The position numbers and the translations under genes are program-made. This document shows positions 1 to 10,893 of a stretch of DNA of 64,000 bases, in pieces. The notes beneath the pieces are model-generated. The model ran no database searches and was not told where the DNA came from. It saw only the letters and a list, made by a program, of their open reading frames with translations. The stretch covers positions 5,225,501 through 5,289,500 of the forward strand of contig NZ_CP011390.1 in the NCBI RefSeq assembly GCF_001644645.1, given 5' to 3'. Each line of letters starts with the position of its first letter. Within the stretch, counting starts at the first letter, position 1. This DNA comes from Flavisolibacter tropicus (lineage in GTDB: Bacteria > Bacteroidota > Bacteroidia > Chitinophagales > Chitinophagaceae).

Positions 1-2
1 AG

Positions 3-1949
3 ATTGTTGGTTTAAGTGCTTCATTGATTCCGTTCTTAGAGCATGATGATGCTAACCGTGCCCTGATGGGATCAAACATGCAACGTCAGGCTGTACCATT
101 ATTGCGTCCAGACGTACCTGTTGTAGGTACTGGTTTGGAAGCTAAGGCAGCTCGTGACGCACGTATTCAGATTCATTCGGAAGGAGAGGGTGTAGTAGAG
201 TTTGTTGATGCAAACGAAATTCATGTTCGTTACAATCGCAACGATGAGCAACGTTTAGTTTCTTTTGAAGATGATTTGAAAGTTTACAGACTAACAAAGT
301 TCATTAAGACTAACCAAGAAACTTCTATCAACCTGAAGCCTGCTGTTAAGAAAGGACAGAAAGTAGTAGAAGGCGATTTCTTAACTGAAGGTTATGCAAC
401 TCGTAATGGTGAGCTGGCCTTAGGTAAGAACCTGAAAGTAGCCTTCATGCCTTGGAAAGGTTACAACTTCGAGGATGCGATTGTAATCTCTGAAAGAGTT
501 GTAAAAGAAGATATGTTTACTTCAGTTCACATTTCTGAATATGAACTGGAAGTACGTGATACGAAGTTGGGTGAGGAAGAATTGACTCCAGATATTCCAA
601 ACGTTTCTGAAGAAGCTACAAAAGATCTGGATGAGAATGGTATCATTCGCATTGGTGCTCAAATTAAGGAAGGTGATATCTTGATTGGTAAGATCACTCC
701 TAAAGGTGAATCTGACCCAACACCAGAAGAGAAGTTATTGCGTGCCATCTTTGGTGATAAAGCTGGTGATGCGAAGGATGCTTCTCTGAAAGCACCAAAC
801 GGTGTGGAAGGTGTAGTGATCGGTAAGAAACTGTTCCAGAGAGCGAAGAAAGATAAGAACGCAAAAGTTCGTGAGAAAGCTGCCATTGAGAAGTTAGAAA
901 AAGTACACGAAAAGAATGTGTCTGATCTAATGGAAGTATTGTTGGATAAACTACTGACATTATTGAAAGACAAAGCTTCTGCAGGTGTTTCTAACAACTT
1001 TGGCGAGGTGTTAATTGGTAAAGGCTCGAAGTTCACTCAGAAAAACCTTTCAGGTATTGACTACATGAACGTTAATCCGTTGGGTTGGTCTGGTGATGCG
1101 AAGATTGATGATCAAATCAACATTCTTCTTCACAACTATAGCATTAAGTACAACGAAGAACTAGGTCGTTACAAGCGCGAGAAATTCAACATCTCTATTG
1201 GTGACGAATTACCTGCAGGTGTACTGAAACTGGCTAAAGTATACATCGCTGTTAAGCGTAAGCTGAAAGTAGGTGATAAGATGGCCGGTCGTCACGGTAA
1301 CAAGGGTATCGTTGCTAAGATTGTTCGTGCTGAAGATATGCCGTTCCTGGAAGATGGAACTCCTGTGGATATCGTATTGAACCCGCTGGGTGTACCTTCT
1401 CGTATGAACCTTGGACAGATCTATGAAACTGTGTTAGGTTGGGCTGGTATGGAATTGAGTACCAAGTTTGAAACGCCAATCTTTGATGGTGCTTCAACTG
1501 ACGACATTGCTAAGTTCTGTGAGCAGGCTGGTATCCCAATGTTCGGTCACACATACTTGTATGATGGTGAAACCGGTGAACGTTTCCACCAGAAAGCTAC
1601 TGTGGGTGTTATCTATGTTATCAAACTTCACCACATGGTGGATGATAAGATGCACGCACGTTCTATCGGACCATACAGCTTGATTACTCAACAGCCGCTG
1701 GGTGGTAAAGCGCAGTTCGGTGGTCAGCGTTTCGGTGAGATGGAGGTTTGGGCTTTGGAAGCATACGGTGCATCTAACATCTTACAAGAGCTGTTAACGA
1801 TCAAGTCTGATGATATCATTGGCCGTGCTAAAACGTACGAAGCCATTGTGAAAGGTGAAAATATTCCTCGCGCTGGTGTACCTGAATCATTCAATGTATT
1901 GGTACATGAATTAAGAGGCTTAGGCTTGGATTTAAAATTCCATGACTAA
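3..1949 (+). CDS. rpoB: RNA polymerase beta subunit, 3' part (5' end outside window)
   Basis: C-terminal ~650 residues of the beta subunit of DNA-directed RNA polymerase, which forms one side of the active-site cleft. The frame is open from the first bases of the window ([20 protein letters not shown]), so the TTG at 24 is not the start; the true start lies upstream of the window. Diagnostic stretches are [18 protein letters not shown] near the left edge, [16 protein letters not shown] and PLGVPSRMN in the middle, and [20 protein letters not shown] close to the C-terminus, where beta contributes to the clamp. The gene ends in TAA and is followed after 108 bp by rpoC in the same direction, the standard bacterial rpoBC order. 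No anomaly is seen in the visible part. Confidence 0.98.
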   Translation: MVGLSASLIPFLEHDDANRALMGSNMQRQAVPLLRPDVPVVGTGLEAKAARDARIQIHSEGEGVVEFVDANEIHVRYNRNDEQRLVSFEDDLKVYRLTKFIKTNQETSINLKPAVKKGQKVVEGDFLTEGYATRNGELALGKNLKVAFMPWKGYNFEDAIVISERVVKEDMFTSVHISEYELEVRDTKLGEEELTPDIPNVSEEATKDLDENGIIRIGAQIKEGDILIGKITPKGESDPTPEEKLLRAIFGDKAGDAKDASLKAPNGVEGVVIGKKLFQRAKKDKNAKVREKAAIEKLEKVHEKNVSDLMEVLLDKLLTLLKDKASAGVSNNFGEVLIGKGSKFTQKNLSGIDYMNVNPLGWSGDAKIDDQINILLHNYSIKYNEELGRYKREKFNISIGDELPAGVLKLAKVYIAVKRKLKVGDKMAGRHGNKGIVAKIVRAEDMPFLEDGTPVDIVLNPLGVPSRMNLGQIYETVLGWAGMELSTKFETPIFDGASTDDIAKFCEQAGIPMFGHTYLYDGETGERFHQKATVGVIYVIKLHHMVDDKMHARSIGPYSLITQQPLGGKAQFGGQRFGEMEVWALEAYGASNILQELLTIKSDDIIGRAKTYEAIVKGENIPRAGVPESFNVLVHELRGLGLDLKFHD

Positions 1950-1958
1950 TAAGATCGT

Positions 1959-2023
1959 GAAACGTGAGACTCTAAATGTGAAAGTTTGAGTCTCGCGTTT
2001 CTTGATTCATTTTTCGCGAAAAA
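1959..2023 (+). promoter_or_regulatory. rpoB-rpoC intercistronic hairpin plus palindrome
   Basis: Two dyads fill the gap between rpoB and rpoC. The first has 14-nt arms at 1959-1972 and 1988-2001, pairing with a single G-T wobble around a 15-nt loop. The second is a perfect 14-bp palindrome at 2010-2023 centred on CGCG. No U-tract directly follows the first hairpin, so it looks less like a terminator than an RNA processing, stability or attenuation element. Function is inferred. Confidence 0.5.
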
Positions 2024-2057
2024 AGAATTAGAAACTTCAAATTAGAAATCAGCTAAT

Positions 2058-5000
2058 ATGGCTTTTAATAAAAGAGATAATCGTCCAAGACCATCGTTTT
2101 CAAAGATTACGATTGGTTTGGCTTCTCCCGACAGCATTTTAGAAAAAAGCTTTGGTGAAGTACTAAAGCCGGAGACCATTAACTATCGTACCTATAAACC
2201 TGAAAGAGATGGTTTGTTCTGCGAAAGAATTTTTGGTCCCGTAAAAGATTACGAGTGTGCTTGCGGTAAGTATAAGCGTATTCGTTATAAGGGCATCGTT
2301 TGCGACCGTTGTGGTGTAGAGGTAACTGAGAAGAAGGTACGTCGTGAGCGTATGGGCCATATTAAATTAGTAGTGCCTGTAGTTCATATCTGGTATTTCA
2401 AATCTCTGCCTAATAAAATTGGTTACCTGTTAGGAATGAGCTCTAAGAAATTAGAGTCTATTGTTTACTATGAGCGTTTTGTAGTAATTCAATCAGGTAT
2501 CCGTGCTGATAAAGGTCAGAACTACGGCGACTTATTGACTGAAGAAGAGTATTTGGACATTTTGGATACCCTTCCAAAAGATAACCAATACCTGCCTGAT
2601 GAAGATCCTAACAAGTTCGTAGCCAAAATGGGTGCGGAAGCTGTTAGTGACTTGTTGGCAAGAATCGACTTAGATCAGTTGTCTTATGATCTACGTAATG
2701 CAGCAGCAACAGAAACTTCTCAGCAACGTAAAGCGGACGCCTTAAAGCGTTTGTCTGTTGTAGAAGCTTTCCGTGATGCACAAACAAGAATTTCTAACCG
2801 TCCTGAATGGATGGTAATGCAATACATTCCGGTAATTCCACCAGAACTGCGTCCGTTAGTGCCGCTGGATGGTGGTCGTTTTGCGTCTTCTGACCTGAAT
2901 GATTTATACCGTCGTGTAATTATCCGTAACAACCGTTTGAAGCGTTTGTTAGAGATTAAAGCGCCAGAAGTAATCTTACGTAACGAAAAGCGTATGTTAC
3001 AGGAAGCGGTTGACTCTTTATTTGATAACAGCCGTAAGTCTAACGCCGTTAAAGCGGAAGGTGGCCGTGCCTTGAAATCACTTTCTGATGTATTGAAAGG
3101 TAAGCAAGGTCGTTTCCGTCAGAACTTGTTAGGTAAACGTGTTGACTACTCTGGTCGTTCTGTAATTGTAGTGGGACCTGAGATGAAGTTGCACGAGTGC
3201 GGTTTGCCAAAAGATATGGCTGCTGAATTATTCAAGCCATTTATCATTCGCAAGTTGATTGAAAGAGGTATCGTAAAAACAGTGAAATCAGCCCGTAAAC
3301 TGGTTGATAAGAAAGAGGCTGTGGTTTGGGATATCTTAGAAAATATTTTGAAAGGTCACCCGGTAATGTTAAACCGTGCCCCAACGCTGCACCGTTTATC
3401 TATCCAGGCCTTCCAACCGAAGTTAGTAGAAGGTAAAGCGATTCAACTTCACCCGTTGGTAACAACAGCCTTCAACGCCGACTTTGATGGTGACCAAATG
3501 GCGGTACACGTGCCTCTGAGCCATGCCGCTATCTTGGAAGCTCAATTGTTGATGTTGGCTTCTCATAACATTTTGAACCCGCAGAACGGTACGCCAATCA
3601 CCCTTCCTTCTCAGGACATGGTACTTGGTCTGTACTATATTTCTAAGGGTAAGAAATCAACTGAAACTGAAAAAGTTCGTGGTGAAGGAAAAGCTTTCTA
3701 TAGCCAGGAAGAAGTTATCATTGCTTACAATGAAAAGCGTGTAGATCTACATGCGCATATTAAAGTAAAAGCAAATGTGCGTCAGGGTGAGCAATTGGTA
3801 AACAGATTAGTGGAAACTACTGTAGGTCGTGTATTGTTCAACCAATTCGTTCCATACGAAGTAGGCTATGTAAATGCCTTGTTGACCAAGAAAAACCTGC
3901 GTGAGATCATTGGTGATATCATTAAGATTACAAACGTTCCAAAGACGGCTAAGTTCCTGGATGATATCAAACAATTAGGTTTCCGTATGGCGTACTCTGG
4001 TGGTCTGTCATTCTCTATCAATGACTTGATCATCCCAGATATTAAGCAAGAATTACTGGATAACGCGAAGAATGAAGTAGACGAAGTGTGGGAAAACTAC
4101 AACATGGGTCTAATTACAAACAACGAGCGTTATAACCAGATCGTAGATATTTGGTCTCGTGTGGATACCCGTATCACTGAAACATTGATCCGCGAATTAG
4201 CAACGGATAAGCAAGGTTTCAACTCTGTATACATGATGTTGGATTCCGGTGCCCGTGGTTCTAAGCAGCAGATCAAGCAGTTGGCTGGTATTAGAGGATT
4301 GATGGCAAAGCCACGTAAATCTGGTTCTACTGGTTCTGAGATCATTGAAAACCCGATCCTTTCCAACTTTAAAGGTGGTCTGAACGTATTGGATTACTTT
4401 ATCTCTACGCACGGTGCTCGTAAAGGTCTTGCGGATACGGCCCTTAAAACAGCCGATGCCGGTTACCTGACCCGTCGTCTGGTAGACGTTGCACAAGATG
4501 TTGTAATCACTGAGGAAGATTGCGGTACACTACGTGGTATAGCTACTTCTGCATTGAAAGATAACGAGGATATCATTGAGCCATTGTCTGACCGTATTGA
4601 AGGTCGTACTTCAGTACACGATGTATATAATCCTGTAACGGAAGAATTAATCATTGCGGCTGGAAACGAGATCACTACTGATATTGCGAACTTGATTGAA
4701 GAAGTTGGTATTGAAACAGTAGAAATCCGTTCTGTACTGACATGTGAAGCCAAGCGTGGTACGTGTGTGAAGTGTTATGGTAAGAACCTGGCAACAGGTA
4801 TTCTGGCTCAACGTGGTGATGCGGTTGGTATTATTGCTGCACAGTCAATCGGTGAACCTGGTACACAGTTAACACTACGTACCTTCCACGTGGGTGGTGT
4901 GGCTGGTTCTGCTTCAGTAGAATCTACATTGCCAGCTAAGTTTGACGGTACAGTGCAGTTTGATGGTGTACGTTCAGTAACAACCACGAATAACGAAGGT

Positions 5001-6350
5001 GATAAAGTACAAGTAGTAATTGGTCGTACAGGTGAAGTGAGAATCGTAGACGAGAAGAACGATCGCTTGTTAATCACTAACAACGTTCCTTACGGTGCTA
5101 CTTTATTAGTGAAAGATGGTCAGAAGATCAAGAAAGGTGATGTAATCTGTACATGGGATCCATTCAATAACGTAATCGTAGCTGAACAAAATGGTAAGCT
5201 GAAGTTTGAGAATGTGCTTGAAGGTATTACGTTCCGTGAAGAGGCTGATGAGCAAACTGGTCACCGCGAGAAAGTGGTAATTGAAACCAGAGATAAAACT
5301 AAGATTCCATCAATTATTGTTGAAGGAAAAGATAAGAAATCATACAACTTACCTACAGGTAGCCATATCGTAGTTGACGAAGATGAGGATGTAAAAGCAG
5401 GTCAGGTTATTGTGAAGATCCCTCGTGTGTTAGGTAAGTTGAGAGATATCACCGGTGGTCTTCCACGTGTAACCGAGTTGTTTGAAGCTCGTAACCCAAG
5501 TAACCCTGCTATCGTATCTGAGATCGATGGTGTGGTAACCATGGGAGCAGTTAAACGTGGTAACCGTGAGATCATCATTGAAGCAAAAGATGGCGTAACC
5601 CGTAAATACTTAGTTCCATTGACTCGCCAGATCCTGGCACAAGATGGTGACTTTGTGAAGGCTGGTTCTCCATTATCTGATGGTCAGATTGCACCGCAGG
5701 ATATTCTTTCTATTCAAGGTCCATTTGCCGTACAACAGTATGTGGTGAATGAGATCCAGGAAGTTTATCGCTTACAAGGTGTAAGAATTAACGATAAGCA
5801 CATTGAGGTGATTGTGCGTCAGATGATGCGTAAGGTATCTATTGTAGATCCAGGTGATACGAAGTTCTTGGAAGATGATCTGGTTGATAAGTTTGAGTTC
5901 TTAGAAGAGAATGATTACATTTTCGATAAGAAGGTAATTACTGAAGCCGGAGAATCATCAAGAATGCGTCCTGGTCAGATTGTAAGTCTGCGTGAGATTC
6001 GTGAAGAGAATTCAATTTTACGTCGTAGCGATAAGACGTTGGTTGAATACCGTGATGCGAAGCCGGCTACATCTGCTCCAACCTTGTTAGGTATCACGAA
6101 GGCTTCATTAGGTGTAACCAGCTGGATTTCTGCAGCTTCGTTCCAAGAAACAACTAAAGTGTTGTCTTCAGCTGCGATCCAAGGTAAGACCGACGACATG
6201 CTAGGCTTGAAAGAAAACGTGATCACTGGTCACTTAATACCTGCAGGTTCTGGTCTGCGTGAATTCGATAACTTCATAGTAGGTAGCAAAGAAGAATATG
6301 AATTGCTGCAAACAGCTCGTGAAGCCATGAATTTCGACGAAGAAGAATAA
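2058..6350 (+). CDS. rpoC: RNA polymerase beta' subunit
   Basis: Full-length 1430-aa beta' subunit of RNA polymerase. The N-terminal zinc site is visible as CACGKYKR...CDRCG (about residues 66-88). The catalytic Mg2+-binding loop NADFDGD places its three aspartates at residues 475, 477 and 479. The second zinc site is formed by the Cys of EEDCGTL together with [13 protein letters not shown]. The length is typical for Bacteroidota, slightly longer than the E. coli protein. The ATG at 2058 gives the conserved start ([17 protein letters not shown]). It is co-oriented with rpoB and closed by a strong intrinsic terminator just downstream. No truncation or frameshift is seen. Confidence 0.99.
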   Translation: MAFNKRDNRPRPSFSKITIGLASPDSILEKSFGEVLKPETINYRTYKPERDGLFCERIFGPVKDYECACGKYKRIRYKGIVCDRCGVEVTEKKVRRERMGHIKLVVPVVHIWYFKSLPNKIGYLLGMSSKKLESIVYYERFVVIQSGIRADKGQNYGDLLTEEEYLDILDTLPKDNQYLPDEDPNKFVAKMGAEAVSDLLARIDLDQLSYDLRNAAATETSQQRKADALKRLSVVEAFRDAQTRISNRPEWMVMQYIPVIPPELRPLVPLDGGRFASSDLNDLYRRVIIRNNRLKRLLEIKAPEVILRNEKRMLQEAVDSLFDNSRKSNAVKAEGGRALKSLSDVLKGKQGRFRQNLLGKRVDYSGRSVIVVGPEMKLHECGLPKDMAAELFKPFIIRKLIERGIVKTVKSARKLVDKKEAVVWDILENILKGHPVMLNRAPTLHRLSIQAFQPKLVEGKAIQLHPLVTTAFNADFDGDQMAVHVPLSHAAILEAQLLMLASHNILNPQNGTPITLPSQDMVLGLYYISKGKKSTETEKVRGEGKAFYSQEEVIIAYNEKRVDLHAHIKVKANVRQGEQLVNRLVETTVGRVLFNQFVPYEVGYVNALLTKKNLREIIGDIIKITNVPKTAKFLDDIKQLGFRMAYSGGLSFSINDLIIPDIKQELLDNAKNEVDEVWENYNMGLITNNERYNQIVDIWSRVDTRITETLIRELATDKQGFNSVYMMLDSGARGSKQQIKQLAGIRGLMAKPRKSGSTGSEIIENPILSNFKGGLNVLDYFISTHGARKGLADTALKTADAGYLTRRLVDVAQDVVITEEDCGTLRGIATSALKDNEDIIEPLSDRIEGRTSVHDVYNPVTEELIIAAGNEITTDIANLIEEVGIETVEIRSVLTCEAKRGTCVKCYGKNLATGILAQRGDAVGIIAAQSIGEPGTQLTLRTFHVGGVAGSASVESTLPAKFDGTVQFDGVRSVTTTNNEGDKVQVVIGRTGEVRIVDEKNDRLLITNNVPYGATLLVKDGQKIKKGDVICTWDPFNNVIVAEQNGKLKFENVLEGITFREEADEQTGHREKVVIETRDKTKIPSIIVEGKDKKSYNLPTGSHIVVDEDEDVKAGQVIVKIPRVLGKLRDITGGLPRVTELFEARNPSNPAIVSEIDGVVTMGAVKRGNREIIIEAKDGVTRKYLVPLTRQILAQDGDFVKAGSPLSDGQIAPQDILSIQGPFAVQQYVVNEIQEVYRLQGVRINDKHIEVIVRQMMRKVSIVDPGDTKFLEDDLVDKFEFLEENDYIFDKKVITEAGESSRMRPGQIVSLREIREENSILRRSDKTLVEYRDAKPATSAPTLLGITKASLGVTSWISAASFQETTKVLSSAAIQGKTDDMLGLKENVITGHLIPAGSGLREFDNFIVGSKEEYELLQTAREAMNFDEEE

Positions 6351-6372
6351 TCATTTATAAAGGCTTTTTATT

Positions 6373-6402
6373 AAGAACCCCACTTTTAGTGGGGTTCTTT
6401 TT
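6373..6402 (+). terminator. Intrinsic terminator of the rpoBC operon
   Basis: Perfect 11-bp stem (6373-6383 with 6389-6399), five-nucleotide loop and a T-run, starting 22 bp after the rpoC stop codon. Confidence 0.93.
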
Positions 6403-6967
6403 GTATATAGCAATATTCATTTAAAAAAGCTTTACATGGGGACGGTTGGATTGTCCAGCTCAATTATATTATCAAAAGACTTCCAAGTGGCATTCATTTT
6501 TAGCCATTACATTATATCTGTTTTAGTTATTGCTATGGGCAATGTTGTTTTAAACTGTAAGAAAGGCTGCTATTTCGTACCTTTATAGACTACGCATTTG
6601 ATTAATTATCGCCCTTCTTATTATACTTTTCTTTACTATTTCTTATGGGTTTATAACAGTAGATGGATAGCCTGATACGGGTCTAGTACGGGTAAGGTAC
6701 GGGTAAGGTAGGGGTGAGATACGGGTGAACCTACAGGCTACCATGACGTTACTATGGCTTTACATAGGCTTTGCTATGAAGGTACATAGGCGGAGCTGTG
6801 AAGTAGTAGAGGAGTGATTATGGAGGTAGGCCATGGAGGAGTAGGATTGAGATTAGTCTGCCCAGCTATAATTTAGCATCATCTTCAAATTACCTGATAA
6901 ACATTTATTCAGTGATCATAAGATTCTAATACGCTAATCAAAGTGCGTTTTAATAGCTTATCCCTTT
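6403..6967. other. Gene-free stretch after rpoC
   Basis: No credible coding region. It carries the first copy of a dispersed repeat (6573-6790), listed separately. The remainder is AT-rich with no recognised RNA or promoter. Confidence 0.6.
6573..6790 (+). repeat. Dispersed ~220-bp element, copy A, with 11-bp tandem core
   Basis: Matches 58152-58375 in the same order: a segment containing CTTTATAG, then CTTTACTATTTCTT-like sequence, then a tandem array with about five units of 11 bp built on tacgggt(g/a)ag (6674-6728), then GTGAACCTACAGG, then a GACGTTAC...TACATAGGCTTTGCTATGA-like tail. Intergenic, with no open frame shared by the two copies. Probably a mobile or structured noncoding element; function unknown. 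Confidence 0.7.
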
Positions 6968-7009
6968 AATAAAATGACCTCGTAGTTACAAGTACGAGGT
7001 CATTTTATT
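6968..7009 (-). terminator. Terminator hairpin downstream of the GlsB-like gene
   Basis: Perfect 17-bp stem (6968-6984 with 6993-7009), loop 8 nt. It lies directly beyond the 3' end of the minus-strand gene at 7027. A/T-rich outer arms give T-runs on both strands, so it may act in both directions. Confidence 0.85.
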
Positions 7010-7026
7010 GTGTTTATTATGCTTTG

Positions 7027-7284
7027 CTATCGTCGACTGCCGGTGATAGCCGTATAAATAGCCAAGGCCAAAACTGCACCGCCTGTGGCTACTAAAATAC
7101 TGTAAAGATTAAAGCCATCAACTGTGCCCCAGCCAAACTGGGTGGCTATCCAACCGCCTAAAACAGCACCAATAATTCCAATAAACATCGTAACAAAACA
7201 TCCCTGAGGATCTCTACCCGGATGAAGGGCCTTTGCAATAGCCCCAGCCACTAAGCCTAGCAGCACCCATGAAATAATACCCAT
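7027..7284 (-). CDS. GlsB/YeaQ/YmgE family (transglycosylase-associated) membrane protein
   Basis: Small inner-membrane protein of about 85 residues with three hydrophobic segments separated by glycine-rich turns. The N-terminal IISWVLLGLVAGAIAK, a short polar loop with HPGRDPQGC, and the second segment FIGIIGAVLGGWIA are the hallmark of this family. Members are often stress-induced, but their molecular function is unknown. The open frame begins eight codons earlier at 7308; the internal ATG at 7284 (MGIISW) is preferred because the family normally starts right at the first membrane segment and the extra MLKLKLKG is atypical. It stands alone, divergent from the OmpH gene, with its own terminator. 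Confidence 0.9.
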   Translation of the reverse strand: MGIISWVLLGLVAGAIAKALHPGRDPQGCFVTMFIGIIGAVLGGWIATQFGWGTVDGFNLYSILVATGGAVLALAIYTAITGSRR

Positions 7285-7420
7285 ACCCTTTAATTTAAGC
7301 TTTAACAATTATTAGCCTTTACGCAAAGGGTGTACCTGCTGTTAATCGTTTGAAAAAGTTGTTATTGTAAAAGCGCGTCCGTATCATTTTGCCCCTTATT
7401 TTGCACAAAATTGTTCTTGA

Positions 7421-8020
7421 ATGAAAAACGGCTTACTTATTTTAAACGTCGTGCTTTTAGCATTGGTTGGTGTTCTTTTTTACCTACATTTCTCTTCTAA
7501 GAACCCATCAGCTGCAAAGACTGCTAATAATCAAACAACTGCTGCTGCCAATACTCCCGGTTTTAAGATTGCTTATTTTGAAATGGATTCGGTAGAGAAC
7601 TCCTTTCAAATGGTAAAGGATGTAAAGGCTGAACTGACAAAAAAAGAAGAAGCTATTGGATCTGAATTAGAGCGTTTAGAAAAGAATTACCGTAGTAAGG
7701 TAGCCCAATATCAAGCGCAAGCTCAAGGTAACAATATGACGCAGGTGCAATCTGAGATGGCTCAACGTGATGTTATGCAAATGCAGCAAAGTATGCAAAG
7801 CCGTCGTCAATCACTTGAGCAAGAGTACCAAGATCTGCAAATGCGTAAGTTGAAAGATGTAAAAGCTAAGATTGAAGATTATCTTAAGCAGTATAATAAT
7901 GATAAAAATTATACTTACATTTTTGCGTATGAGCCAGGTATCTTTTATTATAAAGACACTACTTATAACATTACAGGAGATATTATTAAAGGTTTAAATC
8001 AACTGTATACAAAGAAATAA
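7421..8020 (+). CDS. OmpH/Skp-family periplasmic chaperone-like protein
   Basis: 199 aa. An N-terminal hydrophobic segment (residues 4-24) serves as signal peptide or anchor, followed by a Ser/Ala/Thr-rich linker. The OmpH core starts at FKIAYFEMDSV and continues as a long Gln/Glu/Lys-rich coiled coil (about 65-155), ending in a short beta segment with YTYIFAYEPGIFYY. Skp-like proteins hold unfolded outer-membrane proteins during transit through the periplasm, and this layout fits. There is no lipobox Cys, so a membrane-anchored form is possible. Monocistronic, with an intrinsic terminator 65 bp after the stop. Confidence 0.85.
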   Translation: MKNGLLILNVVLLALVGVLFYLHFSSKNPSAAKTANNQTTAAANTPGFKIAYFEMDSVENSFQMVKDVKAELTKKEEAIGSELERLEKNYRSKVAQYQAQAQGNNMTQVQSEMAQRDVMQMQQSMQSRRQSLEQEYQDLQMRKLKDVKAKIEDYLKQYNNDKNYTYIFAYEPGIFYYKDTTYNITGDIIKGLNQLYTKK

Positions 8021-8084
8021 GATTACTGATACCGCAGATTGAGTATGAAGTTTGCGGATTGATCATAAAGTATTTTAAAGAAGG

Positions 8085-8107
8085 TCCCGCCATTTGGCGG
8101 GATTTTT
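8085..8107 (+). terminator. Intrinsic terminator after the OmpH-like gene
   Basis: Seven-bp GC-rich stem (8085-8091 with 8096-8102), ATTT loop, followed by five T. Confidence 0.9.
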
Positions 8108-8338
8108 CGTGACCGCGGATTTGATGGATTTATGGGATTAACAGGATTACCATTTTTTAGAATAAATGATAGTATGCTGGAGGAAGAATGGATTGGAAGT
8201 ATTTGAAAAGATGAAAAGGCTTGTAATTCGTTATTTCTGGGCTTATAAATGGGGTAGTTGTCTAAATCCTTGAATTCTGTTTCAAAATCATATATATCAG
8301 CGGTCTTTCTTATCTTGACGTAAAATTGATTGCTAGTG
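8108..8338. other. Gene-free stretch before the permease
   Basis: Begins with a G/A/T-rich run containing repeated GGATT-type words (8113-8150), echoed by similar words at 8033-8063 on the other side of the terminator. The opposite-strand open frame here has no protein-like features. No canonical promoter was found. Confidence 0.4.
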
Positions 8339-9787
8339 ATGGAAACTATTGAAACTATTGCCACGCCTCAAAAGGCCATTCAAGAGGATAAAGATTTTAA
8401 ACGGTCTTTGGGGTTATTAGATGCTACGATGATTGTAGCAGGCTCTATGATAGGGTCGGGTATTTTTATTGTGAGTGCTGATATAACCCGTAATGTAGGA
8501 AGTGCGGGTTGGTTAGTGGCTGTGTGGTTAATAACCGGCTTTATGACCATAACGGCAGCTTTGAGTTATGGTGAGTTAAGCGGCATGTTCCCTAAAGCTG
8601 GTGGTCAGTATGTGTATTTGAAGGAGGCCTATAATCCACTTGTTGGGTTTTTGTATGGCTGGAGTTTCTTTGCCGTAATTCAAACGGCCACTATTGCCGC
8701 AGTGGGTGTGGCTTTCGCCAAGTTTACCGCCTACCTGATTCCCTCGTTAAGTGAAGACCTGGTAGCAATAGATCTAGGGTTTCGAACCATATCTCCCGCG
8801 CAATTATTATCCATAGTTGTGATTGTTTTACTTACTTATATCAACACCCGTGGGGTAAAGAATGGTAAGATAATCCAGACCACTTTTACCATGACTAAGC
8901 TTTTGAGCCTGTTTGGTTTGATTGCATTTGGCTTGATCATGGCAAAAGGAGATGTATGGACAGCCAACTGGAGTAATGCATGGGATTTACATGGATTAGC
9001 AAAAGATGGCAGCGTTACATCTTATACAATGGTGGCGGCATTGGGTGCCATAGCAGCTGCCATGGTAGGCTCAATATTTAGTAGTGATGCCTGGAATAAT
9101 GTAACCTTTATAGCCGGGGAGATTAAAAACCCTAAACGCAATATTGGCTTGAGTTTATTCCTGGGAACTCTTATTGTAACACTGATTTATGTAACTGCCA
9201 ATATTATGTATACGGCAGTTTTGCCTTTACAAGAGATTGCTGCTGCTGATAAAGACAGGGTAGCTGTAGCCGCTTCTCATGCCATCTTTGGTAATGTTGG
9301 AACTATTGTAATAGCCTTAATGATCATGGTATCTACCTTTGGCTGTAACAACGGATTGATCCTGGCAGGTGCCCGTGTGTATTATACCATGGCACAGGAT
9401 GGATTATTCTTCAAGCAGACGGGGCATTTAAATAAGGCTGCAGTACCAGAGACCGCGTTGTGGATTCAGTGTATAGCTGCATGTATCTGGAGTTTGAGTG
9501 GAAACTATGGACAGCTGCTTGATATGATATCTTTTGTAGTGGTGATGTTCTACATGCTTACGATAGCTGGCATTTTTATCTTGCGCAAGAAGCGCCCGGA
9601 TATGGAGCGTCCATATAAAGCATTTGGTTATCCTGTAATGCCAATCCTGTATATTCTGATGGGATTAGCTTTCTGTATTTTATTGATCATCTATAAACCT
9701 GAGTTTACATGGCCAGGTTTGATCATTGTGTTAGCTGGAATTCCAATTTATTTCATTGCTTTGTCGCGCCAAAAAAGGCTTGTCTAA
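8339..9787 (+). CDS. APC-family amino acid permease
   Basis: 482 aa with about 12 hydrophobic segments, a secondary transporter of the amino acid-polyamine-organocation superfamily. The unwound first helix motif GSMIGSGIFIVSADI is diagnostic and binds the amino acid backbone. Overall resemblance is to the LAT/SteT-like exchangers; the substrate cannot be read from sequence. The frame opens at a TTG (8330), but the ATG at 8339 (METIETIATPQK) is the better start. The heptose kinase gene starts 4 bp downstream, so the two are probably cotranscribed without an obvious metabolic link. Confidence 0.93.
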   Translation: METIETIATPQKAIQEDKDFKRSLGLLDATMIVAGSMIGSGIFIVSADITRNVGSAGWLVAVWLITGFMTITAALSYGELSGMFPKAGGQYVYLKEAYNPLVGFLYGWSFFAVIQTATIAAVGVAFAKFTAYLIPSLSEDLVAIDLGFRTISPAQLLSIVVIVLLTYINTRGVKNGKIIQTTFTMTKLLSLFGLIAFGLIMAKGDVWTANWSNAWDLHGLAKDGSVTSYTMVAALGAIAAAMVGSIFSSDAWNNVTFIAGEIKNPKRNIGLSLFLGTLIVTLIYVTANIMYTAVLPLQEIAAADKDRVAVAASHAIFGNVGTIVIALMIMVSTFGCNNGLILAGARVYYTMAQDGLFFKQTGHLNKAAVPETALWIQCIAACIWSLSGNYGQLLDMISFVVVMFYMLTIAGIFILRKKRPDMERPYKAFGYPVMPILYILMGLAFCILLIIYKPEFTWPGLIIVLAGIPIYFIALSRQKRLV

Positions 9788-9791
9788 CTAG

Positions 9792-10781
9792 ATGAAGGAT
9801 TTACAGCAGTTATTTGCAACGTTTAAAGAGGTTAAAGTAGGAGTGATTGGTGATGTGATGTTGGATACCTACATGTGGGGGCATGTGGAAAGGATTTCAC
9901 CTGAAGCACCTGTTCCTATTGTTTCACTGGATAAGAAAGAGTACAGAATAGGTGGTGCAGGTAATGTAGCGTTGAATTTGCATTCATTAGGCGCACAAGC
10001 ATATGTATTATCAGTAACGGGAAAGGATGAAGATTCCGTAAACCTGAATGCCTTATTTGCACAATGTGGCATTAATGTTCAATACTGTATTCAAAGTACA
10101 AGTAGAATTACAACCAATAAAACGCGCATTATTAGTCGCAATCAGCAAATGATGCGATTGGATAATGAAATTACATTCGACCTAAACCGGGAAGAAGAAG
10201 CCGCTTTATTGGACAAGGTTGAGCAATTCATTGTAGCTGAAAAGCCTGATATTATCATCCTTGAGGATTATAACAAGGGTGTGTTGACTGAAGCCGTCAT
10301 TAGAAGTGTGATTAGCATTTGTAAAAAGGCTGGTGTATTAACTGCCGTAGATCCAAAGCGCAAGAACTTCTTTACTTACAAAGGTGTAGACCTATTTAAG
10401 CCTAACCTTAAGGAGGTAAAAGAGGCGTTAAACATGCTCTTTACGGATGCTGATCATGCGTTGCTGGAAAGTATCCACGCAGAACTGCATAACCTGTTGC
10501 ACCATAGGATCTCCTTTATTACGCTTTCCGAAAAAGGGGTGTTTTATAAGGATGGAGAGGAAACTAAACTGATTCCTTCGCATGTGCGGAACATAGCTGA
10601 TGTTTCAGGGGCGGGTGATACGGTAATTGCTGTAGCCGCTTTGGTATATGCTGCTACAAAAGATGTATACCTGATGGCCGCTATTGCTAATATTGCCGGG
10701 GGACTGGTTTGTGAAGAGGTTGGGACAGCTGCCATTGATCCAAAGCGTCTATTGGAGGAGAGTGAGCTTCTTATTCAATAA
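9792..10781 (+). CDS. rfaE1: D-glycero-beta-D-manno-heptose-7-phosphate kinase (PfkB family)
   Basis: 329 aa, corresponding to the kinase half of bifunctional HldE. It phosphorylates D-glycero-D-manno-heptose 7-phosphate at C1 on the way to ADP-heptose for lipopolysaccharide core. Evidence: N-terminal VGVIGDVMLDTYMWG, the substrate motif ISPEAPVPIV, GGAGNVALNL, PDIIILEDYNKG, and the PfkB anion-hole/catalytic motif DVSGAGDT with the base Asp. The cytidylyl/adenylyltransferase domain is absent, as in organisms that encode the two activities separately. It follows the permease by 4 bp and ends before an intrinsic terminator. Other PfkB sugar kinases are less likely given the SPEAPVP motif. Confidence 0.9.
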   Translation: MKDLQQLFATFKEVKVGVIGDVMLDTYMWGHVERISPEAPVPIVSLDKKEYRIGGAGNVALNLHSLGAQAYVLSVTGKDEDSVNLNALFAQCGINVQYCIQSTSRITTNKTRIISRNQQMMRLDNEITFDLNREEEAALLDKVEQFIVAEKPDIIILEDYNKGVLTEAVIRSVISICKKAGVLTAVDPKRKNFFTYKGVDLFKPNLKEVKEALNMLFTDADHALLESIHAELHNLLHHRISFITLSEKGVFYKDGEETKLIPSHVRNIADVSGAGDTVIAVAALVYAATKDVYLMAAIANIAGGLVCEEVGTAAIDPKRLLEESELLIQ

Positions 10782-10820
10782 GACAGTGCTCTGTTCTGCA
10801 TTAACAAGAATTACAACATC

Positions 10821-10860
10821 AATTGCGCCTTCTTTCATTGTAAAAAGGCGCAATTTTGTT
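10821..10860 (+). terminator. Terminator after the heptose kinase gene
   Basis: 11-bp stem (10821-10831 with 10845-10855) containing GCGCC/GGCGC, followed by a T-rich tract. Confidence 0.88.
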
Positions 10861-10893
10861 TATTAGATATTCACTTTCAATACTTAGATACTC

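Noticed and set aside
8023..8364. 113-codon minus-strand frame
   Set aside because: Crosses the OmpH terminator and the permease start; low-complexity composition.
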